IMG/VR virus record: IMGVR_UViG_3300044470_000046
Location: 1 to 25,457 of that record
DNA: 25,457 bases
Strand: one strand, 5' to 3'
DNA from: a virus
Shown here: piece after piece, positions 1-7,731 of the stretch
Layout: each line of letters begins with the position of its first letter
Position numbering within the stretch: the first letter of the stretch is position 1
Notes under the pieces: model-generated
What the model saw: only the letters and a program-made list of their open reading frames with translations
Databases searched by the model: none
Told to the model about the DNA's origin: nothing
Translations under genes and position numbers: made by a program

Positions 1-1
1 T

Positions 2-114
2 CAACGGTTGGCCGAGCAACGTGCCGCGGTACGGCCGCTCCAAGCCGTCAAAGTTGAGCCGGAACTGACGCCGGCCGAAATCGAAACTCAAATCGCGCAG
101 TATCGGAGTAAGAC

Positions 115-118
<4 letters not shown>
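2..118 (+). CDS. 3' end of an unidentified gene
   Basis: An open frame enters from the left edge and ends at a TGA at 116-118, which overlaps the ATG of the next gene (ATGA). The visible 38 residues are rich in Gln, Ala, Glu and Arg and contain the phrase PELTPAEIETQIAQY, which looks like an amphipathic helical C-terminus. The product cannot be named from this fragment. The overlap indicates translational coupling with the downstream small-gene chain. Confidence 0.6.
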
Positions 119-830
<712 letters not shown>

Positions 831-834
<4 letters not shown>

Positions 835-1139
835 ACACCTGGCGCGCACCGCAACTTCAGGACGCTTTCGGTGCCAAGCCGTTCGCCGTCTCAGACTGCG
901 CCGTTGCGGCGGCCATAGCGCAATGCTGGCTACACCGTTCCGAAGACATGCCGGCGTCCGTCAAACTCAACCATGAACCCTGCGACTGGTGCGCATATCC
1001 GCTGGACGTTCTGCTGAACTCACTCAATGACTTCTGGCGCGACGAAGACACTGAATACCGTGAGCGCGACTTCCGCAACCTTGCGGAGGCCGTGCAACGT
1101 CGTCTCGTCGAGCAAGCGGCGCATGAGGTGCGGACGTGA
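831..1139 (+). CDS. small hypothetical protein beginning MNTW
   Basis: The 102-residue acidic protein starts at an ATG that overlaps the previous stop (ATGA) and ends in a TGA overlapped by the GTG of the next gene. The longer upstream open frame is an artefact of the GCC repeat. Its first four codons (ATGAACACCTGG) are identical to those of the preceding gene at 115. Visible features are an HEPCDWC segment around residues 47-53 with two Cys, and a charged helical C-terminus. No family is recognised. Its place in a tightly coupled chain suggests a phage accessory or early gene. Confidence 0.7.
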
Positions 1140-1480
1140 CGGACCTTGCTCGCTACAAAGCCGATCTCACCGGCTCAGATCCCGAGATAACCCTAGTCTG
1201 GCAACTCAAAGTCTCAGGACTTCCCGAACCCGTCCGGGAGTTTCGCTTCTTGGACGAGAGAAAGTGGCGGTTCGATCTAGCATGGCCGGCTCAACTGATT
1301 GCAGTCGAAGTGGAAGGCGGTATCTACTCTGCGGGTAGACACTCAAGAGGCGCCGGCATGGAGGCAGACATGGTGAAATACAATCGCGCGGCCGAACTCG
1401 GCTGGCGCGTTTTCCGCTACTCGCCGCGTATGATCGACAACGGCGAGGCGCTGGCTCAACTCGAAAGGGTGCTGAAGTGA
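1136..1480 (+). CDS. small PD-(D/E)XK-like nuclease domain protein
   Basis: This is a 114-residue single-domain protein. The pattern RFDLAWP (Asp47), then IAVEVEGG (Glu58/Glu60), then KYNRAAELGWRVFRY with Lys81, fits the acidic D, E-x-E and downstream Lys arrangement of small restriction-like or VSR/DUF559-type nucleases found in phages. The segment EVEGGIYSAGRHSRG is typical of a common phage version of this fold. It starts at GTG 1136, which overlaps the previous TGA, and its own TGA overlaps the next GTG. A role in phage DNA processing (nick, junction or repair nuclease) is inferred; the substrate is unknown. Confidence 0.65.
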   Translation: MTDLARYKADLTGSDPEITLVWQLKVSGLPEPVREFRFLDERKWRFDLAWPAQLIAVEVEGGIYSAGRHSRGAGMEADMVKYNRAAELGWRVFRYSPRMIDNGEALAQLERVLK

Positions 1481-1710
1481 GTAAGTGGAACCGGCCGATG
1501 CGCGAGTACCACGCTGACCCACTCACCTGCCCCACTTGCGGCAAGCCGATCCTTCTGAGCCAGGCGATCGGCTTTGTCAATGGCGCATATCAGCACGCCA
1601 CGAACTGCATCGCACCACCGACGCGCGAGGCGTACCTGGCGCGCGTAGCCGCCAAGCGAGCGGCACGCCGAGACAACGCGACTGGTACTGGAGGTGTCTC
1701 AGATGCGTAG
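1477..1710 (+). CDS. small CxxC zinc-ribbon protein
   Basis: The 77-residue protein starts at GTG in a GTGA overlap with the nuclease-like gene. It contains CPTCGKPI (residues about 18-25) and a later His-Ala-Thr-Asn-Cys (HATNC), which together could bind one zinc ion (CxxC plus H and C). The C-terminal third is Ala/Arg-rich and basic (REAYLARVAAKRAARRD), so nucleic-acid binding is possible. No specific function can be given. Confidence 0.65.
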   Translation: MSKWNRPMREYHADPLTCPTCGKPILLSQAIGFVNGAYQHATNCIAPPTREAYLARVAAKRAARRDNATGTGGVSDA

Positions 1711-1951
1711 TCCTGACGGCCAAACCGACGTTGCCACATACGACACGATCACCGTGATCGCCGCTACGGCGTGCCTGCGACTTCTGGTACGGCCGAACCT
1801 CGAAAAGGAGCTGACAGCCTTCGACCTGGACCAGGGCGCGCGGCTGCTGGAGATCCTTCAGGACCTCGGCGTCGAACTACGGCCCATTGACGACGACCTC
1901 GACAGCGCCGGTAGCCTCAAACCTACCGCTCACGCCATAGATGGGGCGTGA
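1703..1951 (+). CDS. small hypothetical acidic protein
   Basis: The ATG at 1703 is chosen because GGAGGT lies at 1690-1695 with a 7-nt spacer; the GTG at 1694 would sit inside that site. It overlaps the preceding gene's end by 8 nt. The 82-residue product is acidic, mainly helical in appearance (DLDQGARLLEILQDLGVELRPIDDDL), with no recognised domain. It is the last gene of the coupled chain before the repeat-bearing intergenic region. Confidence 0.6.
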   Translation: MRSPDGQTDVATYDTITVIAATACLRLLVRPNLEKELTAFDLDQGARLLEILQDLGVELRPIDDDLDSAGSLKPTAHAIDGA

Positions 1952-2006
1952 AATGTGGACCAGGCTCGAAATGTGGATCGGAATGTCAATGACGGCCCAC
2001 ATTTCG
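1950..2006. promoter_or_regulatory. operator-like cluster: direct plus inverted GAAATGTGG repeats
   Basis: GAAATGTGGA occurs at 1950-1959 and again at 1968-1977, 18 bp apart. CCACATTTCG at 1997-2006 is the exact inverse of CGAAATGTGG at 1967-1976, giving a perfect 10-bp inverted repeat with a 20-nt spacer. A further pair, GATGTCAAA-like, is seen at 1981-1989 and 2021-2029. The site lies at the end of one gene chain and upstream of the next gene at 2086, so a repressor or activator binding site is the simplest reading. An RNA hairpin is also possible. Confidence 0.45.
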
Positions 2007-2044
2007 TCGCTACCACTCCGGATGTCAAAGGTGGCTTACATAAG

Positions 2045-2072
2045 CCTTGAACAAGGGACGCCATATTCAAGG
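2045..2072 (+). promoter_or_regulatory. inverted repeat just upstream of a ribosome binding site
   Basis: CCTTGAA (2045-2051) is matched by TTCAAGG (2066-2072) around a 14-nt loop. It ends 4 nt before the GGAGG at 2076-2080 that serves the GTG at 2086. It could be an operator half-site pair or an mRNA hairpin influencing translation of the HTH-like gene. Confidence 0.35.
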
Positions 2073-2085
2073 ATAGGAGGCTGAC

Positions 2086-2361
2086 GTGGGACGACTCCGA
2101 GAAGCCGTCTTAGCAGACATGCCCGACACGCCATTCCAGCGCGGCGGCCGGCACTGCGCCGTGGAGATCTACCGCAGACGACTACCACCGGCCGACTTAG
2201 CCACCTTCGACGGCTACCTTGCCGACCCCGACGCATGGAGCGGCCCGCGTATCGCTCGCCGTATGAGCGAATACGTCGCCGCGACAGGTATGGAGATGCC
2301 GCCCCTGAATGCCGATGTCATCACCTACCACCGACGAAGAGACTGCAAATGCCCTCGCTGA
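2086..2361 (+). CDS. small HTH-like phage protein
   Basis: The GTG start at 2086 has a strong AGGAGG-type site at 2075-2080. The 91-residue product has the shape of a widespread small actinophage protein: an N-terminal LREAVLADMPDTPFQRGG, a central LPPADLATFDGYLADPDAWSG, a helix-turn-helix-like IARRMSEYVAATG, and a C-terminal HRRRDCKCPR tail with a Cys pair. Members of that group are usually annotated as helix-turn-helix DNA-binding proteins, which I state from memory. It directly precedes, and overlaps by 13 nt, the metallophosphoesterase gene. It might act on the operator-like repeats upstream. Confidence 0.6.
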   Translation: MGRLREAVLADMPDTPFQRGGRHCAVEIYRRRLPPADLATFDGYLADPDAWSGPRIARRMSEYVAATGMEMPPLNADVITYHRRRDCKCPR

Positions 2362-3380
2362 AGGAGATGGAGGCCAATGACCCGAATCCCGAACTCGAAG
2401 AAATCCGACGCTCCCTGACGCGCGCACTCTTGGCGCTAGATAAAGAGAAGGACCGAACGGCGATATTGCGGCAAGCGGTTTATCAGGCAAGCTTTGACGC
2501 ATCCAGCACGCTGCAACTCGATCCCGTCACCGCGCCCGTCAAAGACAGGAGGCGCGGCAAGCCCGAGACGGCCATCCCGATCGTCGGCGACTGGCAGCTC
2601 GGCAAGAAAACCCCCACGTATACCTCAGAGATCTGCGCCAAGCGTATCGGCAAGTACGCTGACAAGGTGCGGCGCATCGCGGACATCCAGCGCGCCGATC
2701 ATCCCGTGCGCGCCTGCCACATCTGGAACCTCGGCGACCTGGCCGAGGCCGAGATGATGTTCCCCGGCCAGGCACACCGCATCGACGCGAGCCTATTCCG
2801 CCAGGTGTGCGTCGATGGGCCGAAGATCCTGGCGGGCTTCTGCCGCTCGATGCTGAGCGACTTCGACACCGTAGACCTGTACTACGTGGACGGCAACCAC
2901 ACGTTTGGCGGCAAGGATCGCCGAGAGTATCACCCAGACGATAGCGCCGACCGCATGATCGTCGAAAACACGAAAGCTCTGCTGTCGAGTGAGAAGCGTT
3001 TGACGTTCCACGACCCAACGGTGGACGGCGAGCGTAACTGGTATGCGATAGATCGTATTGGCAAGTATTCCTGCCTGCTGTTCCACGGCAATCAGATCCG
3101 AGGCGGCTTCGCGGGCTTCCCCTGGTACGGCCTGGGACGTATGGTGCTTCGCTGGTACAAAGCGCTCGGCCCCTTTGACGACGTGGCGCTCGGCCACTTC
3201 CACACGTTGGCCGAAGTGGATATCAACGGCATCTTGGCTCGCGCCAACGGCTCAACCGAAAGCACGAATACCTACGCTCTCGAAGAGATGGCGTCGATGG
3301 GCCGGCCGGCCCAGCGCCTCATGTTCGTAGACCCGGCCGACGGTATCGTGACGTCCGAGTACAAAGTCTGGTTGGACTGA
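2349..3380 (+). CDS. calcineurin-like metallophosphoesterase (Mre11/SbcD-like fold)
   Basis: The 343-residue protein shows the ordered metal-binding motifs of the calcineurin-like phosphoesterase superfamily: GDWQ (80-83), GDLAE (129-133), GNHT (182-185), a His in FHGN (246) and GHFH (282-285). Motif I normally reads D-x-H; here it is D-W-Q, a known type of variation in phage members but worth noting. The N-terminal 60 residues are charged and helical. Phage relatives are often annotated as DNA exonucleases or phosphodiesterases, so a role in phage DNA metabolism is likely but not shown. The ATG at 2349 is preferred: a purine-rich GAAGAGA lies about 8 nt upstream and the in-frame codons further up are shadow of the previous gene. 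An ATG at 2367 is the alternative. Confidence 0.8.
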   Translation: MPSLKEMEANDPNPELEEIRRSLTRALLALDKEKDRTAILRQAVYQASFDASSTLQLDPVTAPVKDRRRGKPETAIPIVGDWQLGKKTPTYTSEICAKRIGKYADKVRRIADIQRADHPVRACHIWNLGDLAEAEMMFPGQAHRIDASLFRQVCVDGPKILAGFCRSMLSDFDTVDLYYVDGNHTFGGKDRREYHPDDSADRMIVENTKALLSSEKRLTFHDPTVDGERNWYAIDRIGKYSCLLFHGNQIRGGFAGFPWYGLGRMVLRWYKALGPFDDVALGHFHTLAEVDINGILARANGSTESTNTYALEEMASMGRPAQRLMFVDPADGIVTSEYKVWLD

Positions 3381-3383
3381 CCG

Positions 3384-3411
3384 TTGACCCCTACTTCCAG
3401 CGGTGTAGACT
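3384..3411 (+). promoter_or_regulatory. sigma70-like promoter TTGACC-N16-TAGACT
   Basis: TTGACC (3384-3389) and TAGACT (3406-3411) are separated by 16 bp, directly after the metallophosphoesterase stop. This is close to the housekeeping consensus, and TAGACT is a common actinobacterial -10. A Shine-Dalgarno-like AAGGGG (3412-3417) and ATG (3422) follow so closely that the transcript would be nearly leaderless for the first gene. Confidence 0.55.
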
Positions 3412-3421
3412 AAGGGGCGTC

Positions 3422-3559
3422 ATGAGACTCATCCAGCGTTTCGCGGACGGCGGCTACAAGCACGTCGCCCCTGAACCCCACCACGGACTCGGCCGTCCCG
3501 GCAAGACACCGCCGCGCATCGTCTGGGTCCGCACACCCTACGGCTGGAAACCGGCATGA
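3422..3559 (+). CDS. 45-aa basic hypothetical protein
   Basis: A short frame starts at ATG 3422 and ends at 3559, its TGA overlapping the ATG of the next gene (ATGA). The product begins MRLIQRFADGGYKHV and is rich in Pro, Gly, Arg and Trp (RIVWVRTPYGWKPA). The promoter just upstream, the overlap and the coding-like composition support it. No family is recognised. Confidence 0.55.
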   Translation: MRLIQRFADGGYKHVAPEPHHGLGRPGKTPPRIVWVRTPYGWKPA

Positions 3560-3936
3560 CACCCCGAATAGCGCGCGCAGACGCGGCCGCCACCGGGAGC
3601 GCAATCCCGAGCGCGGCCGATTTCGTGGCCGGCATCGCCACCGTTCAAGGCGTCGTCACGCAACTCCGGGTAGATCTCAAGGACCGCTTCGACAAACTTG
3701 ACGAGAAGGTGGATGGTGTCTGCTCAGACGTGGACCAGCTCAAGACGGACGCCGCAGTCAACGCAGCGCTGGCCAAGCAGGCGACCGATTTAGCAAAGAC
3801 AACTTCTGCCGATAACGTCCGGCTGGCCGAGTCGCACGTCTTGGCCTATCGTTGGCGAGTCGGTATCGCCATTGGCGCAGCGGGCGGGCTCGGCGGACTA
3901 TGCATCGGCGTCTTCCGACTCCTGATAGGGCACTGA
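3556..3936 (+). CDS. coiled-coil protein with C-terminal membrane anchor (lysis-accessory-like)
   Basis: The 126-residue protein has a central heptad-rich region (about 35-75: QLRVDLKDRFDKLDEKVDGV and onward) and one C-terminal hydrophobic segment (about 101-123, GIAIGAAGGLGGLCIGVFRLL). A coiled coil with a tail anchor is the architecture of XhlA-like or spanin/holin-accessory proteins in phage lysis cassettes. The neighbours are a small membrane protein, a peptidase and a holin-like protein, which supports a lysis role, though no family signature is decisive. It starts in an ATGA overlap. Confidence 0.6.
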   Translation: MTPRIARADAAATGSAIPSAADFVAGIATVQGVVTQLRVDLKDRFDKLDEKVDGVCSDVDQLKTDAAVNAALAKQATDLAKTTSADNVRLAESHVLAYRWRVGIAIGAAGGLGGLCIGVFRLLIGH

Positions 3937-3937
3937 C

Positions 3938-4111
3938 ATGATCTTGCTCGCCGCCCTGCTGTTCGTCGGCGTCAACATCGGCGTCTTCGTCTGGGCGCTG
4001 TGGCTTGATCACCGCGTAGCGGTCCACGAACGCCAGAGCATGACGTCAGACATTTACTACCTCACTGAACACGATCCTGAGACCGTCGAAACGAGGACAC
4101 ACGCACGATGA
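3938..4111 (+). CDS. 57-aa single-pass membrane protein
   Basis: The frame begins at ATG 3938, one base after the previous stop, and ends in an ATGA overlap with the peptidase gene. Residues 2-23 form one strongly hydrophobic segment (ILLAALLFVGVNIGVFVWALWL), followed by a polar, acidic C-terminus. The topology suggests N-terminus out or a signal anchor. A small lysis-cassette membrane protein (holin or spanin-like) is the likely class. Confidence 0.6.
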   Translation: MILLAALLFVGVNIGVFVWALWLDHRVAVHERQSMTSDIYYLTEHDPETVETRTHAR

Positions 4112-5058
4112 AGATGCAACTCGGCCGACTACCCGCAGACCCCAATAAGCGCCGACTCCTGATCGGCGCGCCGACCTGGGCCATCCCAACCCCACCTCCG
4201 GCGGTAGACAACCTGTCGCGGATCTACCCGCTGGACATGGGCGGCAATGACGCATGGGGCGATTGTGTAGTCGTCGCCTGCCGAACGTCGTTCGAGGTGT
4301 CATGGAAGACACTCACGTCCGAGCCGATGCCTGCCGTCACAGCGGCCGACTGCATCGCGGACTACAAAGCGGCCGGACACTATTCCTCGCCTCCAGGTGA
4401 TGGACTGGTAACGGAGCGGTTCCTCGATTGGCTGCTCGTTCACGGCCTGACCAGCGACCCACGAACTAAGCCGCTTGCATGGGGTTCCATCCACAAGGAC
4501 TGGACGAGCATCGAAGAGGTAGATGCCGAGTTCTGCGGCGGCATCTACGGCGTCGTGGTTCACGCCGCGCAGGAGTACCCGGCGAAAGTCTGGGACGGCG
4601 GTGCCGGACAGGGGCAGATCGAAGGCGGCCACGAGATCGGCGGCGGACGATATGACCCGACCTACGTCTACGCGAACACGTGGGCGTATCAGTGCCAGCT
4701 CACAAAGTCCTTTGTGGGCAATCCCAGCGACTTCAACGAACATCACGTCATCATCTGGCCGCACGTTTGGGCCAGCCTCACACCCGAGCGCCGGACTCAG
4801 ATCGCGGCCGACTTCCAGGCGCTTACGGGAAAGGAGTTCCCCACGGACCCAACAATTCAGGTCCCCTTCGCCGACAAAGGCGCCGATGTCAAAACCGCTA
4901 CGTCCCTGGCCTGCTATATCAACCCGGACGGCTCGCCGACTCCGATGGTGGTCGTTCAGACGACGCGCAAGGGCTTCTTGGGCGGACGGTACACGGGCGC
5001 GGCGCACCAGCTGGCGAACGGCCAGTTTATTCTCGACCGCAACTTCACCTTTCGATAA
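4108..5058 (+). CDS. papain-like cysteine peptidase, possible endolysin
   Basis: The 316-residue protein has NDAWGDCVVVA with Cys53, IEGGHEIGGG with His175 and YANTWAY with Asn190/Trp192. That C, H, N order and spacing is as in papain-fold or C39-like peptidases; the GNDxxGDC...A phrase is typical of phage and bacterial members. A C-terminal beta-rich part (about 265-316) may be a separate wall-binding or tail piece. There is no signal peptide. Because it sits between membrane-anchored small proteins and a holin-like gene, a peptidoglycan-cleaving role is a reasonable inference, but a virion or host-protein peptidase cannot be excluded. The start is ATG 4108 in an ATGA overlap. Confidence 0.6.
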   Translation: MKMQLGRLPADPNKRRLLIGAPTWAIPTPPPAVDNLSRIYPLDMGGNDAWGDCVVVACRTSFEVSWKTLTSEPMPAVTAADCIADYKAAGHYSSPPGDGLVTERFLDWLLVHGLTSDPRTKPLAWGSIHKDWTSIEEVDAEFCGGIYGVVVHAAQEYPAKVWDGGAGQGQIEGGHEIGGGRYDPTYVYANTWAYQCQLTKSFVGNPSDFNEHHVIIWPHVWASLTPERRTQIAADFQALTGKEFPTDPTIQVPFADKGADVKTATSLACYINPDGSPTPMVVVQTTRKGFLGGRYTGAAHQLANGQFILDRNFTFR

Positions 5059-5074
5059 TGAGCAGCCTTTCTGT

Positions 5075-5263
5075 GTCGGGTGGCACCCGACCCGTCCTGG
5101 CTCCCACGGTTGGGCCTGTTCTCGCATCGGCAATGCCTTCTCAATTGGGTTGTGCGGCAGACCGAGAACGACCCTTAGTCCGAGGCCGAAGTAAGTCGGC
5201 CGGGTTAGCCTCCGGCGCATCGAGCCGGAGCCAGGGCGAACCCTGCAACCCCAAGGCAAGTTA
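5075..5263 (+). ncRNA. candidate structured RNA in a 216-bp non-coding gap
   Basis: The gap 5059-5274 holds no convincing gene but many exact stems. GTCGGGT/ACCCGAC forms one at 5075-5091. GTTCTCG (5118-5124) pairs with CGAGAAC (5163-5169). GGCCGA (5184-5189) pairs with TCGGCC (5196-5201). CTCCGGC/GCCGGAG pair at 5210-5230, and CAGGG-CGAA-CCCTG at 5232-5245. GGGTT (5202-5206) can close the last two stems against AACCC (5247-5251), which makes a three-way junction. The structure ends just before the GGGGAGGAG site for the next gene. A riboswitch-like leader, a processing element or another non-coding RNA is possible; no known class was identified. Confidence 0.4.
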
Positions 5264-5274
5264 GGGGAGGAGAC

Positions 5275-5760
5275 GTGGCAACAGCCGGTGAGATCAAGGT
5301 GAAAATCAAGACGAACTCCGCTGAGTTCGAGGCTGCCTGTGCTCGACTCCATGCGGCCATTGAGAACCTACCGCCCATCCACATCGAGATAGTGGAGGAT
5401 AAAGGAGCGAAACACATGAACAGACTAGCTGCCATCATCGCGGCCATCCACAACGCCTGGCTCACCATCCCGCTCGGCATCCGAACGGCGATCAGCTTCT
5501 CGCTCGCTGCCGTCACCGGCTCGGCCATCGCACTCGTACATGGATACGGCTGGTTTATTCCGAGCTCGCCGGACGCCGTCAAGGGCGAGGCGATCGCGTT
5601 CCTGAGCTACGCCACGCCGATCCTCGCGGTCCTCGTGGCGCAGCTCGTACGCAGCAAGATCGCGCCGGCCATCGTGACGTGGTTCCTGAGCACGTTCGGC
5701 TACGCGCCGACGGCCTCGTTCGCCGCGCTGCGTTCTGACGCCAAATGGGTCAGGATCTGA
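5275..5760 (+). CDS. holin-like two-TM membrane protein
   Basis: The 161-residue product starts at GTG 5275 behind a strong GGGGAGGAG site. Residues 1-47 are soluble and acidic. Two hydrophobic segments follow at about 67-90 (IRTAISFSLAAVTGSAIALV) and 106-127 (AIAFLSYATPILAVLVAQLV), with a basic turn and a short C-terminal tail. Small two-TM proteins next to peptidase genes are typical holins. An internal in-frame ATG at 5416 (Met48) has its own strong ribosome site, so a 114-residue short form lacking the soluble head is likely, or is the only true protein with an overlapping upstream peptide fused in the same frame. Confidence 0.6.
   Translation: MATAGEIKVKIKTNSAEFEAACARLHAAIENLPPIHIEIVEDKGAKHMNRLAAIIAAIHNAWLTIPLGIRTAISFSLAAVTGSAIALVHGYGWFIPSSPDAVKGEAIAFLSYATPILAVLVAQLVRSKIAPAIVTWFLSTFGYAPTASFAALRSDAKWVRI
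5401..5418 (+). promoter_or_regulatory. internal ribosome binding site and start of the holin-like gene
   Basis: AAAGGAG (5401-5407) lies 8 nt before ATG 5416, in frame with the GTG at 5275. Both starts have near-ideal sites, as in dual-start holins that produce effector and inhibitor forms. Confidence 0.5.
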
Positions 5761-5823
5761 CCCCCAATCATGACCGGCCTGGTATCTCGCGTTCCCTCTC
5801 CGCGAAGTAGGGCCGTCCGCGCT

Positions 5824-5845
5824 CCCCGCCCGCGTTATGGCGGGG
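5824..5845 (+). terminator. GC-rich hairpin after the holin-like gene
   Basis: CCCCGCC (5824-5830) and GGCGGGG (5839-5845) form a perfect 7-bp stem with an 8-nt loop. There is no T run after it, so it may be a terminator of the kind used in high-GC genomes or an mRNA stabiliser. The rest of 5761-5865 holds nothing else I can support. Confidence 0.35.
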
Positions 5846-5865
5846 ACTAACTCAAAGGGGAAGCC

Positions 5866-5925
5866 GTGTCGCTGATAGCACTCTTGATTGTCGTGCTCAT
5901 CATCATCCTGATCCTGAAGGCGTAA
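5866..5925 (+). CDS. 19-aa hydrophobic peptide
   Basis: A GTG at 5866 follows AAAGGGG (5854-5860) by 5 nt and opens a 19-codon frame ending at TAA 5923-5925. The peptide is almost entirely Leu/Ile/Val (MSLIALLIVVLII...) with one Lys near the end, long enough for one membrane span. The ribosome site and composition argue for translation, but the frame is so short that chance is possible. It lies between the holin-like gene and the small terminase, so a lysis or membrane role would fit. Confidence 0.4.
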   Translation: MSLIALLIVVLIIILILKA

Positions 5926-5995
5926 CATCTGTATCGGCCCGTCCGAGTCGCGAGTGGAGACGGCAACCGAAACCCCTTACTCGCAGGGAACTAAC

Positions 5996-6460
5996 GTGGC
6001 AGAACGCAAAGCAGTTGTGAAGGCCGGGGTAGAGGTGCCCCGGCTTCCGGTTGCCCGACGTCGGTATACAAAGCGGCAGAAGGCATCTGCCGTGATTGCA
6101 GCGGAGATGTCAAGCCAGACGCAGGCGGCTGAGGCGACGGGTATCCCGCTAACGACCCTGAACTCATGGATGACAGAGCCGTGGGCGGTAGAACTGCGGA
6201 CTAAAACGCGAGCGGACCTGGCTGACGAGTCACGTATTCTGGCGCATCGGGTCCTAGCGGTCATCTCGCAGAAGCTCGACACATTCTCGCCGCGCGATTT
6301 GCCCATCTTGTACGGCATCCTCGTGGACAAGGGACAACTGCTTGCCGGCGAGCCCACCGTGCGAACCGAGATAACGGAGGCCCCTGCGTTCAGCGACCAG
6401 GAGAGGGAACTCTTGGCTGATGCCATCCACCGTGAGCTCGCCGTACGGGGCGAGACATGA
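5996..6460 (+). CDS. terS: terminase small subunit
   Basis: This 154-residue protein lies directly upstream of, and overlaps by ATGA, the large terminase. Residues about 24-60 (RRRYTKRQKASAVIAAEM, then a TQAAEATGIPLTTLNSWM helix-turn-helix) match the DNA-binding N-terminus of small terminases. The later helices (about 65-115) would form the oligomerisation core, and the acidic C-terminus could contact TerL. GTG 5996 is preferred because AGGG at 5984-5987 precedes it; the upstream GTG at 5954 has no site. The protein should bind the packaging site and load TerL. Confidence 0.75.
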   Translation: MAERKAVVKAGVEVPRLPVARRRYTKRQKASAVIAAEMSSQTQAAEATGIPLTTLNSWMTEPWAVELRTKTRADLADESRILAHRVLAVISQKLDTFSPRDLPILYGILVDKGQLLAGEPTVRTEITEAPAFSDQERELLADAIHRELAVRGET

Positions 6461-7731
6461 CGACTGCGTTCACTGACGTGCCGTCCGAGATGCTGCACGC
6501 ATTCCGGACTTTCGACCTTCAGTTGCCGCGGTTTATCAACCGTCAGCAGTTGAGTTTCTTCTTTTCAACGGCACCGGAAATTCTCTACTCGGGAGCGTTT
6601 CGCGCAGGTAAGAGTCGCATCGGTTGCGAGAAAGCCTACGATCTCGCAAGGCGGTACCCAGGTATCCCAATCGGCATCTTCCGCAAGACTGCCGCGAGCC
6701 TGGCGGCGTCCACAGAACGGACACTACTTCACGATGTTATGCCGCGCCCGGCTATCGCGCGCTCCAATCGCACAGAGCGCTGGTACGAACTAGCCAACGG
6801 CTCGCGCATCTGGTTCTTCGGGCTCGACCCCGATCCCATTACCGGCATCCCGTCTAAGGTGGGATCTGTCGAACTCGGGTTTGCTTTCATCGATGAGGCC
6901 GCCGAGGTATCCGAAGGCGACTGGGAGATGGTCAAGGGCCGGCTCTCCTGGCCGGGCATCCCGTGGCACCAGATCGCCGCCGCGACAAACCCAGCGAGTC
7001 CTAAGCACTGGCTCAAGCAACGGTTTACGCCCCCCACGCCCGAGCGGGTCTACTTGCACGCATCCACCTTCGACAACCCCTCCCTGCCACAGGATTACCT
7101 TTCAGAGGCCGCGGGCGCCACAGACGACTTTCGCCATCGTCGTTACCACCTCGGCGAATGGGTAGGCGCAGAGGGTTCGATCTGGGTCCTGCCTGACGCT
7201 GCTGTGCAGCGTCCGCCGTTTGGGACGGCATATAAGCGCGTGGTTGCCGGCGTAGATTGGGGCTTCGTACACGCCTTCGCCTGTGAGATCGTGGGCCAGA
7301 CAGGAGAGGGCAAGCTCGCCGCGCTTGACGAGGTATACGCGAAGGGTGCCCTGCTAGAGCAGGAGATCATCCCGCGCCTCCTCGCGCTGAAGATGGCGTA
7401 CAACATCGAGACGTTCTATGCCGACCCCAGCCAGCCCGAGTACATCGCCGCCGCTCGTTCGCGCGGCGTACCGATTGAACCCGCCACTAACGACGTTCTT
7501 CCTGGTATCAGTGCAGTATCGAGCGCCCTGGCTGACGGCATGACCATCTCTCCCTCCTGCGTGGGGCTGCTCGGAGAGATCCCCGGCTATGTGTGGGCGA
7601 CCGATAAACTCGCCGGTGGGTTCAAGGAAGCCCCGCTCAAGATCGACGACGACGCCTGCGATGCGCTCCGCTACGCCGTCATGGCACTACGTACCAATCC
7701 ATGGGGCACCTACGGGACGGGCGTGGCATGA
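6457..7731 (+). CDS. terL: terminase large subunit
   Basis: The 424-residue packaging motor has an N-terminal ATPase with Walker A GAFRAGKS (46-53), Walker B FAFIDEAAE (Asp146, catalytic Glu147) and a coupling motif ATNP (177-180). The C-terminal RNase H-like nuclease has acidic residues in VAGVDWGF (Asp267), FYADPSQ (Asp323) and KIDDDACDALRY (Asp397-402). Length and motifs fit the HK97/PBSX-type group. It cuts concatemeric DNA and drives it through the portal encoded downstream. The start is ATG in an ATGA overlap with the small subunit; its own TGA overlaps the next ATG. Confidence 0.95.
   Translation: MTTAFTDVPSEMLHAFRTFDLQLPRFINRQQLSFFFSTAPEILYSGAFRAGKSRIGCEKAYDLARRYPGIPIGIFRKTAASLAASTERTLLHDVMPRPAIARSNRTERWYELANGSRIWFFGLDPDPITGIPSKVGSVELGFAFIDEAAEVSEGDWEMVKGRLSWPGIPWHQIAAATNPASPKHWLKQRFTPPTPERVYLHASTFDNPSLPQDYLSEAAGATDDFRHRRYHLGEWVGAEGSIWVLPDAAVQRPPFGTAYKRVVAGVDWGFVHAFACEIVGQTGEGKLAALDEVYAKGALLEQEIIPRLLALKMAYNIETFYADPSQPEYIAAARSRGVPIEPATNDVLPGISAVSSALADGMTISPSCVGLLGEIPGYVWATDKLAGGFKEAPLKIDDDACDALRYAVMALRTNPWGTYGTGVA

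Noticed and set aside
5184-5263. tRNA gene in the structured gap
   Set aside because: No 7-bp acceptor, T-loop GGTTCRA or 3' CCA arrangement can be fitted.
4300-5352. 350-codon minus-strand frame opposite the cysteine peptidase gene
   Set aside because: It has no recognisable motif, no ribosome site, and runs through the structured gap; the plus-strand gene has catalytic motifs.
5954-5995. Upstream GTG as start of the small terminase
   Set aside because: There is no ribosome site before it, while GTG 5996 has AGGG at suitable spacing.
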